DNA of 9,023 nt from Dehalococcoidia bacterium (GTDB lineage Bacteria > Chloroflexota > Dehalococcoidia > JACQUA01): NCBI GenBank assembly GCA_030689845.1, contig JAUYHV010000072.1, positions 1 to 9,023 of the forward strand, read 5' to 3'. This document shows positions 1-7,140 of the stretch, piece after piece. Within the stretch, counting starts at the first letter, position 1. Each line of letters begins with the position of its first letter. The position numbers were made by a program, and so were the translations under genes. Under the pieces are notes generated by a model. That model did no database searches. It was given only the letters and a program-made list of their open reading frames with translations, and was not told the origin of the DNA.

Positions 1-46
1 GGCCGTACCGAGTTATGGTATTATAAAAGTTACAGGGAGGAATTAT

Positions 47-781
47 ATGGAATTTCTAATCGGGGTCGATGTCGGAGGAACTTTTACCGATGGAGTTGTT
101 GTGGATGAAAAAGGCAACCTGAATATTTTCAAGGTACCCACGACAAATAAAAATCCTTCCGTGGGTTTTATGAACTGTTTAAAAAAAGCCTCGGAGTTTT
201 ACCAGGTACCGTTCAAAGATTTTTTATCCCGCACCCACAAGCTCTGCTGGGGCACCACCATTGCCACCAACGCCTTAATCCAGGGTAAAGTAGCCAGAAC
301 CGGTCTTATTACCACAAAAGGACACCGGGATGCTCTTCCCATAGCCCGGATCAGCCGGGAGTACCTCGATATCGACCTCCAGGTGGAAAAACCCCCGTCG
401 TTGATTCCCCGCCACATGATAGAGGAAATAATAGAAAGGGTGGACTACAAGGGCAGTGTTATTACCCCCATAAACATGGATTCCGTGGAAAAAGCGGTGG
501 ACAGCTTAATAAGTAAAGGGGCACAGGCCATCGCCGTCTGCCTGCTCTGGTCTTTTAAAAATCCGGGGCATGAAAAAAAGGTAAAAGAAGCGATCCAGAA
601 AAAAAACAGCAATATCTTTATTTCGGTGTCCCACGAAATTGCCCCCGTCATCGGGGAGTACGAGCGAGCCGCCACCGTTACTATGAACGCCAGTCTTGGC
701 CCGGTGATTGAGAAAGAGATAGCGACGGTGGCCCGCGAACTAAAAGCAAACGGGCTTCGCAGCCCCCTGCTTTTAATGTAG
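47..781 (+). CDS. hyuA: Hydantoinase/oxoprolinase subunit A, N-terminal part (gene split by amber codon)
   Basis: This is the N-terminal third of an ATP-dependent hydantoinase / 5-oxoprolinase / acetone carboxylase type A subunit, a cytoplasmic ASKHA-fold protein that uses ATP to activate a cyclic amide or ketone together with subunit B. The phosphate-binding motif DVGGTFTD lies at residues 8-15, the family motif GTTIATNALIQGK at 69-81, and IAPVIGEYERAATVTMNASL at about 198-217. The ATG at 47 is supported by GGAGG at 36-40, six bases upstream. The frame ends at TAG (779-781) after residue 244, but the same frame continues with family-like sequence into the ORF starting at 818. Intact family members are near 690 aa, which matches 47-2116 read through (688 sense codons plus the amber). 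The substrate cannot be told from sequence. The cause could be a point mutation, a sequencing error or real recoding. Confidence 0.85.
   Translation: MEFLIGVDVGGTFTDGVVVDEKGNLNIFKVPTTNKNPSVGFMNCLKKASEFYQVPFKDFLSRTHKLCWGTTIATNALIQGKVARTGLITTKGHRDALPIARISREYLDIDLQVEKPPSLIPRHMIEEIIERVDYKGSVITPINMDSVEKAVDSLISKGAQAIAVCLLWSFKNPGHEKKVKEAIQKKNSNIFISVSHEIAPVIGEYERAATVTMNASLGPVIEKEIATVARELKANGLRSPLLLM
779..781 (+). other. hyuA: In-frame amber (TAG) codon interrupting hyuA
   Basis: The codon sits between LLLM and SIGG. In HyuA-family proteins this stretch usually reads like (L/I)MQSNGG, so TAG replaces an expected CAG (Gln) and a single C-to-T change would explain it. The reading frame is unchanged on both sides, and the downstream residues (SIGGIIPAEDAS, then SGPVGGV) are family-conserved. 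Nothing else near the site looks damaged. Confidence 0.85.
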
Positions 782-817
782 TCCATCGGAGGGATAATAC
801 CGGCTGAGGACGCTTCC

Positions 818-2116
818 ATGAAGCCCGTTACCCTGATTAACTCGGGACCGGTGGGCGGCGTTACCGCCTGCGGTTATTTCAGTAAACTGTTAGGCGAGCC
901 CAACATAATAGGCATAGATATGGGAGGCACTTCCCTCGATGTCAGCATGGTAACCCAGGGCGAATACTCCGCCACCCTGGTTTCACGGGTCAATAACCAC
1001 AACATTTTTGTTCCCATGGTCGACGTTTATTCCATAGGGGCGGGCGGGGGCAGCATCGCCTGGATAGATATGGGTACCAGGCTGAAAGTAGGGCCCAATA
1101 GTGCGGGGGCGGACCCGGGGCCGGCCTGCTATAACCTCGGGGGGGAAGAACCTGCCGTCACCGATGCCGACGTGGTGCTGGGGAGGATTAACCCGGGATA
1201 TTTCCTGGGCGGAGACATGCCTCTATCCGCTGAAAAAGCAGCAGCGGCGATTAAAGAGAAAATAGCCGACCCGATGGGTATGACCGTAACCCAGGCGGCG
1301 GCGGGAATATGCCAGATAGTGGACGCCAAAATGGCCGATGCTATAAGAGTAGTAACGGTGGAGAAAGGTTATGACCCCAGGGATTACGCCTTGCTTGCCT
1401 TCGGCGGAGCGGGTCCCGTCCATGCCTCCGCCCTGGCGTATGAGCTCGGCATAAAAAAAATTATCGTCCCCTTCCTGGCAACGGCACAGTCCGCTTTCGG
1501 GATTGTGGCCTCGGATATCGTTCATAACCTGGTAATTACGGACGTTATGGAGCTCAGCGAGACCGAAAAAATAAACGAACGCTTTGATAAATTGGAAACC
1601 GATGGGCGTAAAATGCTGGAGGGAGAAGACGTCCTCCCGGAACATGTCGAAATAAAGCGGTATGCCGATATCCGCTACAAGGGCCAGGCCCACGAAGTAA
1701 CTATCCCCGTCCCGGCAAAATCCCTGGACGCCGCCGCATTATCCGAGCTGGCTGACAGTTTTGAAACCAGGTACATATCACTTTTCGGGCCGGGTACGGC
1801 TTTCAAAGAAGCCGGTCTGGAAATGGTAAGCATGCGTGTTGACGCCACGGGAAAGACAAAGAAACCAGCGATGCCCGAATACCCCCTCCAGGGAAAGGAC
1901 TCCTCGCCGGCGTTAAAAGGTGAAAGGCAGGTGGTCATGGACTACCGGGCAGGCTTCGTCAATGTAAAAACGTATGACGGGGCCAAACTCAACTGCGGAA
2001 ACAGCTTCCCCGGTCCGGCCGTAGTAGAATACCCCGGTACCACCGTGGTCATGCTTTCCGGGCAAAAAAGTACCGTAGATAAATATAAGAACCTGGTTAT
2101 AGAATGGGAGGGTTAA
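818..2116 (+). CDS. hyuA: Hydantoinase/oxoprolinase subunit A, C-terminal part
   Basis: This is the larger remaining part of the hyuA-like gene, in the same frame as 47-781. Hallmarks are SGPVGGV (residues 9-15 of this ORF), the second nucleotide-fold motif IIGIDMGGTSLDVSMV (30-45), IGAGGGSIAW, the signature VGPNSAGADPGPACYN followed by TDADVVLGR, and FGGAGPVHASALAYELGI. The C-terminal domain is also present, so only the amber codon separates the halves. The ATG at 818 is the first in-frame ATG after the stop. GAGGA at 806-810 is seven bases before it, so reinitiation is possible, but those bases also encode the conserved Glu-Asp and may be chance. The stop TAA (2114-2116) is four bases before hyuB, with GGGAGGG at 2106-2112 serving as its ribosome site. 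The most likely reading is one gene carrying a nonsense codon. Confidence 0.85.
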   Translation: MKPVTLINSGPVGGVTACGYFSKLLGEPNIIGIDMGGTSLDVSMVTQGEYSATLVSRVNNHNIFVPMVDVYSIGAGGGSIAWIDMGTRLKVGPNSAGADPGPACYNLGGEEPAVTDADVVLGRINPGYFLGGDMPLSAEKAAAAIKEKIADPMGMTVTQAAAGICQIVDAKMADAIRVVTVEKGYDPRDYALLAFGGAGPVHASALAYELGIKKIIVPFLATAQSAFGIVASDIVHNLVITDVMELSETEKINERFDKLETDGRKMLEGEDVLPEHVEIKRYADIRYKGQAHEVTIPVPAKSLDAAALSELADSFETRYISLFGPGTAFKEAGLEMVSMRVDATGKTKKPAMPEYPLQGKDSSPALKGERQVVMDYRAGFVNVKTYDGAKLNCGNSFPGPAVVEYPGTTVVMLSGQKSTVDKYKNLVIEWEG

Positions 2117-2120
2117 GGGT

Positions 2121-3908
2121 ATGATAGACCCGGTAACCGTCGAAATCATTCAAAACAGGCTGACCCAGATAGGCCGGGAAGCGGGGATATCCATGGTGCG
2201 GGCAGCAGCATCCCTGATAGTCGTCGGAGCCAAGGACTTTGGGTTCAACATCGCCGATGATGAGGGAAGGACCGTGGTCTACTCCATCTGGATGCCGAGA
2301 CATGGAACTACCCTCAGTTTCATGCTCAAGTCGTGCCTGAAAAAATTCAAGGGGGAAGACATCTTCCCCGGCGACATGTTCATGGTCAATAATCCTCACG
2401 ACGGGGCCCTGCATGTCCTGGATATTGCCATTCTTTCACCGGTCCACTTCAAGGGCAAAATCGTTGCCTGGACTGCCTGTGCCACCCATCAACTGGACTT
2501 GAGGGCCATGAGGCCCGGTTTCACTCCTGATGCTACGGACTGGTTCCAGGAGGGGATAATATTCAGGCCCATCAAAATCATGGAAAAGGGAAAGATTAAG
2601 GACGATATATTTAACTTCCTCATGGACAATGTGCGGGTACCCAGATTACAGGGCCTGGACTTAAAAGCCCAGATCGCCGCCAACAATGTGGCTAAAGAAA
2701 AGATAATAAACCTGGTAGAACGCTACGGGACGGAAACGTTGAAAGCCTGCTACGATGAAATCATAAGGTTTTCAGAAATAAAGACCAGGGAGCGCATCAG
2801 GGAGATAACGCCCGGGAGTTATGAAGCGGTGGACTACCTTGATTACGACAGGGTTTACAAGGCCTGCTGCACTCTTATCGTCAAAGAGGATACCCTTGTC
2901 TTCGACTTCACCGGAACCGACCCCCAGTCCGGCACATACATCAATTCCGCCCTGGCCTGTACCATCGCCAACGTGCATAACATCATTTCCTGCATGCTCG
3001 TGCCCGATGTCACATCCAACGAAGGCTGCTTCCGGCCCATCAGCTTTGTCTTGCCCGAGGGCGGCCTCCTTTCCTGTAAACCTCCCGCTCCCTGTTCCGG
3101 AGCCTCCACCATAGGCGGCTGGAAAGCCCAGATCCTGGCTATAAAAGTCCTGAGCAAGGCCTTTGCCAACTCCCCCACCCTGGCCTGGAGGGCCAATGCG
3201 GTCTGGGGGTGGGGCTGGGTAGGCCTCACACCGGCGGGTCTCGACCAGTATGGAAAACCCTTTGTCACCACTTTCATGTCCTCGGTTCTGCAGGGGGGCG
3301 GCGCCAGGGCAACAAGGGACGGGTTCGATGTGGCCAATATAGCCGGCTCCACCAATACTTCGGTACCGAACGTTGAAGACAAAGAGTACAGGTATCCATT
3401 CCTGTTCCTCAACAGGGGCATGGTCCGGGATTCGGGGGGAGCAGGAAAATACAGGGGAGGTGTCTCGGGGGAACTGGCTATTAAGGTCCACGATGTCGGC
3501 AGCGTCGACTGTTTCCTGGGCTACGTCGGAAAAGAAATTGAATCGGACGGCTTTGCCGGCGGAAAAGGAGGGAAAACCAGCGAGGTATCCATCAAAAGGA
3601 ATACTAACGTAAATGAACTGCTGCATGAAGATATCCCCTCCTTCAATGAAATCTTGGGTGAGAAAACCGTGTTACCCCAGCAAAACCCTCCCTTCAAAAT
3701 GGGACCGGATGACGTGCTTTACATGCGCTGCCAGGGTGGCGGCGGTTACGGAAACCCCGCGGAACGGGAAATCAATATGGTCGGGACGGATGTTAAAGAG
3801 GACTATGTTTCCCCTGAGGCTGCAGAAAAATACTACGCTGCAGTCATTAAACCGGAGACCGGTGAGGTGGATAAGGATAAAACCGCGGCACTGAGAAAAC
3901 ATCTTTGA
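2121..3908 (+). CDS. hyuB: Hydantoinase/oxoprolinase (acetone carboxylase-like) subunit B
   Basis: This is the B subunit partner of the HyuA-like protein, probably catalysing the ring-opening or carboxylation half of an ATP-dependent reaction in the cytoplasm. The 595 aa length fits the family. The N-terminus DPVTVEIIQNRL (3-14) is typical. GDMFMVNNPHDGALHVLD (84-101) matches the family GD-x-NDPY-GG-H-xD block, with His98 and Asp101 as likely metal ligands. THQLD (122-126) sits where many relatives have HHAD, so one His is replaced by Gln124. FDFTGTDPQSG (261-271), the PEGG and PAPCSGAST region, GGAGKYRGG, and the C-terminal GGGGYGNPAERE (539-550) are all recognisable. The gene is intact and translationally close-coupled to hyuA. 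N-methylhydantoinase, 5-oxoprolinase-like and ketone carboxylase activities are all possible, and the sequence does not choose between them. Confidence 0.9.
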   Translation: MIDPVTVEIIQNRLTQIGREAGISMVRAAASLIVVGAKDFGFNIADDEGRTVVYSIWMPRHGTTLSFMLKSCLKKFKGEDIFPGDMFMVNNPHDGALHVLDIAILSPVHFKGKIVAWTACATHQLDLRAMRPGFTPDATDWFQEGIIFRPIKIMEKGKIKDDIFNFLMDNVRVPRLQGLDLKAQIAANNVAKEKIINLVERYGTETLKACYDEIIRFSEIKTRERIREITPGSYEAVDYLDYDRVYKACCTLIVKEDTLVFDFTGTDPQSGTYINSALACTIANVHNIISCMLVPDVTSNEGCFRPISFVLPEGGLLSCKPPAPCSGASTIGGWKAQILAIKVLSKAFANSPTLAWRANAVWGWGWVGLTPAGLDQYGKPFVTTFMSSVLQGGGARATRDGFDVANIAGSTNTSVPNVEDKEYRYPFLFLNRGMVRDSGGAGKYRGGVSGELAIKVHDVGSVDCFLGYVGKEIESDGFAGGKGGKTSEVSIKRNTNVNELLHEDIPSFNEILGEKTVLPQQNPPFKMGPDDVLYMRCQGGGGYGNPAEREINMVGTDVKEDYVSPEAAEKYYAAVIKPETGEVDKDKTAALRKHL

Positions 3909-4074
3909 TCTCCCGGGTAAATCCCAGGTAAACAGCGCATAAAATTAGCATCGAGACACGGGGGACAACCCGTGAAGTGTGGGGTCCGCGCATTCACGGA
4001 AAAAGTTCCCGCCAGGGAACCGGGCGCCCCATGGCAGTGTGGTCCTGAAAAAACTTTTATAACCTCTGCGCCAA
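3909..4074. other. Intergenic region with a hairpin cluster between hyuB and gyrB
   Basis: No gene is visible. The stretch holds several perfect inverted repeats. CACGGG (3957-3962) can pair with CCCGTG (3969-3974). CCGTGAA (3970-3976) can instead pair with TTCACGG (3993-3999), and this second stem extends inward with GTGTG (3977-3981) against CGCGC (3987-3991), including two G-U pairs. GTTCCC (4005-4010) pairs with GGGAAC (4015-4020). GGGCGCCC (4022-4029) is self-complementary. The first two stems share bases and exclude each other. It could be the 3' end of the hyu transcript, a small RNA or a terminator region. I do not recognise a known RNA family. Confidence 0.5.
4000..4020 (-). terminator. 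Possible intrinsic terminator for minus-strand transcription
   Basis: Read on the minus strand, a perfect 6-bp stem (GTTCCC / GGGAAC) with the 4-base loop TGGC is followed directly by five T residues, which is the form of a short intrinsic terminator. No minus-strand gene is seen upstream of it, so it may end antisense transcription or be a chance hairpin. On the plus strand the hairpin is preceded by A residues and lacks a T tract. Confidence 0.35.
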
Positions 4075-4103
4075 TTCAAAAATGATGAAATTCATGCTAT
4101 AAT
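4075..4103 (+). promoter_or_regulatory. Sigma-70-type promoter of gyrB
   Basis: TTCAAA (4075-4080, four of six matches to TTGACA) is separated by 17 bases from a perfect TATAAT (4098-4103). The start codon of gyrB lies at 4110, only six bases after the -10 box, so transcription would begin at or next to the ATG. No Shine-Dalgarno sequence is present between the promoter and the ATG. Confidence 0.65.
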
Positions 4104-4109
4104 AGGTTT

Positions 4110-6035
4110 ATGGAAATAGGTACCAATCTCCCGAACCAGAACGTGAGTGATTATAACGCTTCCGACATTTCAGTTCTGGAGGGTCTTGAAGCGGTCCGCG
4201 TCAGGCCCGGCATGTACATCGGAAATACGGACCAGCGGGGTTTGCACCACCTGGTCGATGAAATTGTCTATAACTGTGTTGATGAAGCTATTGCGGGTTA
4301 TTGTTGCACCATACTGGTAATCATTCACGCCGATAATTCCGTAGAAGTGTCCGACGACGGCAGGGGCATCCCAATTGAAATCCACCCGACCACCGGGGTA
4401 ACGGCTCTTCAAACCGTGATGACCATGTTGCATGCCGGCGCTAAGTTCGGAGGTCACAGCTACAAAGTCTCCGGGGGACTGCACGGCGTGGGGGCCTCGG
4501 TGGTAAATGCCCTTTCAACGTGGCTGCGGGCGGACGTCCGGAGGAATGGAAACATCTACCGCCAGGAATACAGACTTGGAATACCCGTTTCCGAAGTGGA
4601 AATCGTAGGCGAGTCCACCCACACGGGCACCACGATTACTTTCAAAGCTGATGACACCATTTTTTCATGCAATGAATTTGATTTTGGCATACTGGTGGAA
4701 CGGCTCCGGGAAATGGCCTATTTAAACAGGGGGCTTGAGCTAAAAATAAATGACGAGCGCACGGGTACCGAAAGGGCCTTTTATTTCGAGGGTGGGATAT
4801 CGAGCTTCGTCCGCCGCCTCAACCGCACCAAGTCTCCCCTTTATCCACTGCCCATTTATTTTTCAAAATCGGTCAACAGCACTGCCGTTGAAGTTGCTGT
4901 CCAGTACAATGAAGGTTACAGCGAAACCTGTTTGACCTTTGCCAACTGTATTAATACCGCCGACGGCGGTTCGCACCTGACAGGTTTCCGTACCGCCCTC
5001 ACCAGGGTCCTCAATGATTACGCCCGGCGGTCCAAGCTGATCAAGGAAAGCGATGCCAATTTCACCGGCGACGACGTCAGGGAAGGCCTTGCCTGTATCA
5101 TCAGCGTAAAGCTTCCAAACCCCCAGTTTGAAGGACAAACCAAGGGTAAACTGGGCAATGCCGATATAAAAGGACATGTGGAAACAGCCGTCTTTGAAGG
5201 CATGAACCAGTACCTGGATGAACACCCGTTGGAAGCTAAAAATATCATCGAAAAGTGTTTTACCAGCGCCCGTGCCCGGGAAGCGGCCCGGAAAGCCAAG
5301 GAACTCGTCATCCGAAAAGGACTCCTGGAAGGTTCCACGCTTCCAGGCAAACTGGCTGACTGTTCTGAAAAAGACCCCGACAACTGCGAACTTTTCCTCG
5401 TAGAAGGGGACTCCGCCGGTGGCTCCGCCAAGCAGGGCCGGGACCGCAGCTTCCAGGCCATATTGCCGCTGAGGGGGAAAATCCTGAATGTGGAGAAAGC
5501 CCCCCCGGAAAAAATGATAGCCCATGAGGAAATTCGAGCCCTCGTTACCGCCATCGGGGTCGGCATAGATACCCAGTTGGACCTGACTAAGTTGAGGTAT
5601 GGCCGCATAATAATTATGACCGACGCCGACGTTGACGGCGCTCACATTCGAACCCTGCTCCTGACTTTTTTCTTCCGCCACATGGTCGAATTAATAAATA
5701 ACGGTCACCTTTACATTGCCCAGCCGCCCCTTTACAAAATCCAGCACGGCAAGGAACACACCTGGATATTTTCAGACAAGGAAAAAGAGGAAAAATTACT
5801 GACTTTAAAAGATAAAAAAGTGGAAATTCAGCGATACAAAGGCCTGGGTGAAATGAGCCCCGAGCAACTTTGGTCCACAACCATGAACCGCTCGACCCGT
5901 ATACTGCTGCAGGTCACCATCGAGGATGCCCTGGCAGCAGACGAGATTTTCCACAAGCTAATGGGCGACGAGGTCCTTCCCAGGAAAATATTTATCCAGG
6001 CATACGCCAAAACCGTTCGCAACCTGGACATTTAA
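4110..6035 (+). CDS. gyrB: DNA gyrase subunit B
   Basis: This is the ATPase subunit of type IIA topoisomerase, which with GyrA introduces negative supercoils into DNA. At 641 aa it has the usual short form without the enterobacterial insertion. The GHKL ATPase domain shows HHLVDEIVYNCVDEA with the likely catalytic base Glu51 and Asn55, DDGRGIP at 82-88, and the ATP-lid glycines in GGLHGVG. Tyr54 replaces the Asp seen at this point in E. coli (EVVDNAIDEA). The transducer domain follows. The TOPRIM domain has EGDSAGGSAKQG starting at the catalytic Glu432 and DADVDG (505-510) for metal binding. The tail carries QRYKGLGEM (574-582). ParE is less likely given this tail, but gyrA/parC context is missing. 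The ATG at 4110 has no Shine-Dalgarno and lies six bases after TATAAT, suggesting leaderless translation. An in-frame GTG at 4143 also lacks a ribosome site. Confidence 0.95.
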   Translation: MEIGTNLPNQNVSDYNASDISVLEGLEAVRVRPGMYIGNTDQRGLHHLVDEIVYNCVDEAIAGYCCTILVIIHADNSVEVSDDGRGIPIEIHPTTGVTALQTVMTMLHAGAKFGGHSYKVSGGLHGVGASVVNALSTWLRADVRRNGNIYRQEYRLGIPVSEVEIVGESTHTGTTITFKADDTIFSCNEFDFGILVERLREMAYLNRGLELKINDERTGTERAFYFEGGISSFVRRLNRTKSPLYPLPIYFSKSVNSTAVEVAVQYNEGYSETCLTFANCINTADGGSHLTGFRTALTRVLNDYARRSKLIKESDANFTGDDVREGLACIISVKLPNPQFEGQTKGKLGNADIKGHVETAVFEGMNQYLDEHPLEAKNIIEKCFTSARAREAARKAKELVIRKGLLEGSTLPGKLADCSEKDPDNCELFLVEGDSAGGSAKQGRDRSFQAILPLRGKILNVEKAPPEKMIAHEEIRALVTAIGVGIDTQLDLTKLRYGRIIIMTDADVDGAHIRTLLLTFFFRHMVELINNGHLYIAQPPLYKIQHGKEHTWIFSDKEKEEKLLTLKDKKVEIQRYKGLGEMSPEQLWSTTMNRSTRILLQVTIEDALAADEIFHKLMGDEVLPRKIFIQAYAKTVRNLDI

Positions 6036-6093
6036 CGATTCTTTCTCAATCCCGCGTTTATTCAATATTAGAAAACCCGGTTGTTATCTTTAA

Positions 6094-6891
6094 TTGGACA
6101 ATTTCGAAGCAATCCGCCAGAATTATCACCCCTTCGATATCCCTGAAATACTCCGGGTGGTCTTTTATCCTCGCCATGATTTTTCATCCCCTCCCCCCGG
6201 CGCCAGCGATGTCATGGTGGAAGTGGAAGGCAACATTTCAATAGCCGTCCGCTTCTATGTCAAAAGTTCCGCTTCGCCTTCCATCGTATTTTTCCACGGC
6301 AACGGGGAGGTAGCAGCCGACTATAACGATGTTGCGCCGTTATATCACAATATCGGCTGCAACCTGGTGGTAGCTGATTACAGGGGATACGGCAAGAGCG
6401 GGGGCATTCCTTCTTTTGCCTCGATGGCAGCGGATGCCCACAAAGTTTTTAAAAGAATTACCGAAAAGTTAGACACGCCCGGCGGCGACGGCAGGGTTTT
6501 TTTAATGGGGAGGTCACTGGGAAGCGTATCCGCCCTGGAACTTGCCTCGAGTTACCCCGACCGTATCAGCGGCCTCATCATTGAAAGCGGGTTTGCCAGC
6601 CTGCCGCACCTCCTCGAACGCCTGGGATTTCCCCCGTTACCCGGCCTGATAGATAAAGAGTTCCCCAACCGGTTGAATGCCACAAAGGTAAATCTTCCTG
6701 CCCTTATCATTCACGGTGAATGGGATGACCTTATACCCATATCGGAAGCCCGGGACCTGTATCTGCTCCTCGGCCGTAAAAATAAGACGGTTATGGCCAT
6801 CCCCGGCGCCGGTCATAACAACATCATGCTGGTGGGCGGAAACGAATATTTCGCCCAAATTAAAAAGTTTGTTTCTTCTGCGTCCGGGTAA
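6094..6891 (+). CDS. Alpha/beta hydrolase (serine hydrolase, esterase/peptidase-like)
   Basis: This is a 265-aa alpha/beta-hydrolase-fold enzyme, probably cytoplasmic since no signal peptide is seen. The oxyanion segment is FFHGNGE (66-72), followed by ADYRGYGKSGG (94-104). The nucleophile elbow GRSLGS places Ser141, HGEWDDLIP places the acid at Asp211, and GAGHNN places His241, so the triad is complete. The N-terminal stretch FDIPEILRVVFYPR resembles a subgroup of S33/abhydrolase proteins with the same HGNGE block, which supports translation starting near 6094. The only start there is TTG, directly after an in-frame TAA (6091-6093), with no Shine-Dalgarno. A weak -10-like TATCTT lies at 6085-6090. 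The gene begins 58 bases after gyrB with no terminator between, so it may be co-transcribed or leaderless. The substrate is unknown. Confidence 0.85.
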   Translation: MDNFEAIRQNYHPFDIPEILRVVFYPRHDFSSPPPGASDVMVEVEGNISIAVRFYVKSSASPSIVFFHGNGEVAADYNDVAPLYHNIGCNLVVADYRGYGKSGGIPSFASMAADAHKVFKRITEKLDTPGGDGRVFLMGRSLGSVSALELASSYPDRISGLIIESGFASLPHLLERLGFPPLPGLIDKEFPNRLNATKVNLPALIIHGEWDDLIPISEARDLYLLLGRKNKTVMAIPGAGHNNIMLVGGNEYFAQIKKFVSSASG

Positions 6892-7039
6892 AAACCCGTC
6901 CCTTCCCGGTTAATACGGCAGCAACTCAGGGGGTATGTGAGTGACGAATTTTAGCCCTTTACCCTGCGAAACGGGGTACTCAGGCCTTCGCTTTGAACCA
7001 AACGACAGGCAATAAGTATTTTTTCCTGTTCAGAAAAGA
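6892..7039. other. Convergent intergenic region with small inverted repeats
   Basis: No gene is visible. A 5-bp stem (6885-6889 with 6894-6898) overlaps the hydrolase stop codon. ACTCA (6924-6928) can pair with TGAGT (6938-6942), and ACTCAGG recurs at 6978-6984. TACCCTG (6960-6966) and CGGGGTA (6972-6978) form a 7-bp stem, with one G-U pair, around the loop CGAAA. Genes on both sides converge here, so a riboswitch is unlikely. I do not match it to a known RNA. Confidence 0.3.
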
Positions 7040-7092
7040 AAGACCCGGGTAGTCCGGGCACAGGTTATACTCCCTGCCCGTTCCCGGGTCTT
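7030..7092 (-). terminator. Intrinsic terminator downstream of the binding-lipoprotein gene
   Basis: AAGACCCGGG (7040-7049) and CCCGGGTCTT (7083-7092) form a perfect 10-bp stem. An inner stem, CGGGCA (7055-7060) with TGCCCG (7075-7080), sits inside it. On the minus strand the stem is followed by a T-rich stretch (7030-7039), and it begins about 50 bases past the stop codon of the minus-strand gene. It may also stop plus-strand transcripts from the hydrolase, though the plus-side tail is C-rich. Confidence 0.65.
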
Positions 7093-7140
7093 CCCCCCGT
7101 GTTTAACCTTAAATAAAGTAAGTTATGTGTTGAATTGTTA

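Noticed and set aside
2772..3626. Long open frame on the minus strand opposite hyuB (284 codons)
   Set aside because: It is fully covered by conserved hyuB sequence and has no ribosome site or known motif.
3976..3992. T-box-like phrase GGGGTCCGCG before gyrB
   Set aside because: It lacks the T-box core and specifier architecture, and it lies upstream of the gyrB promoter.
4863..5681. Long open frame on the minus strand opposite gyrB (272 codons)
   Set aside because: It lies wholly inside gyrB, whose plus-strand frame has complete domains. The antisense peptide shows no recognisable motif and looks like a shadow of codon bias.
6900..7020. Possible riboswitch (TPP, c-di-GMP or T-box like phrases)
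   Set aside because: Only short fragments resemble consensus sequences, the order does not fit, and no gene lies downstream on either strand.
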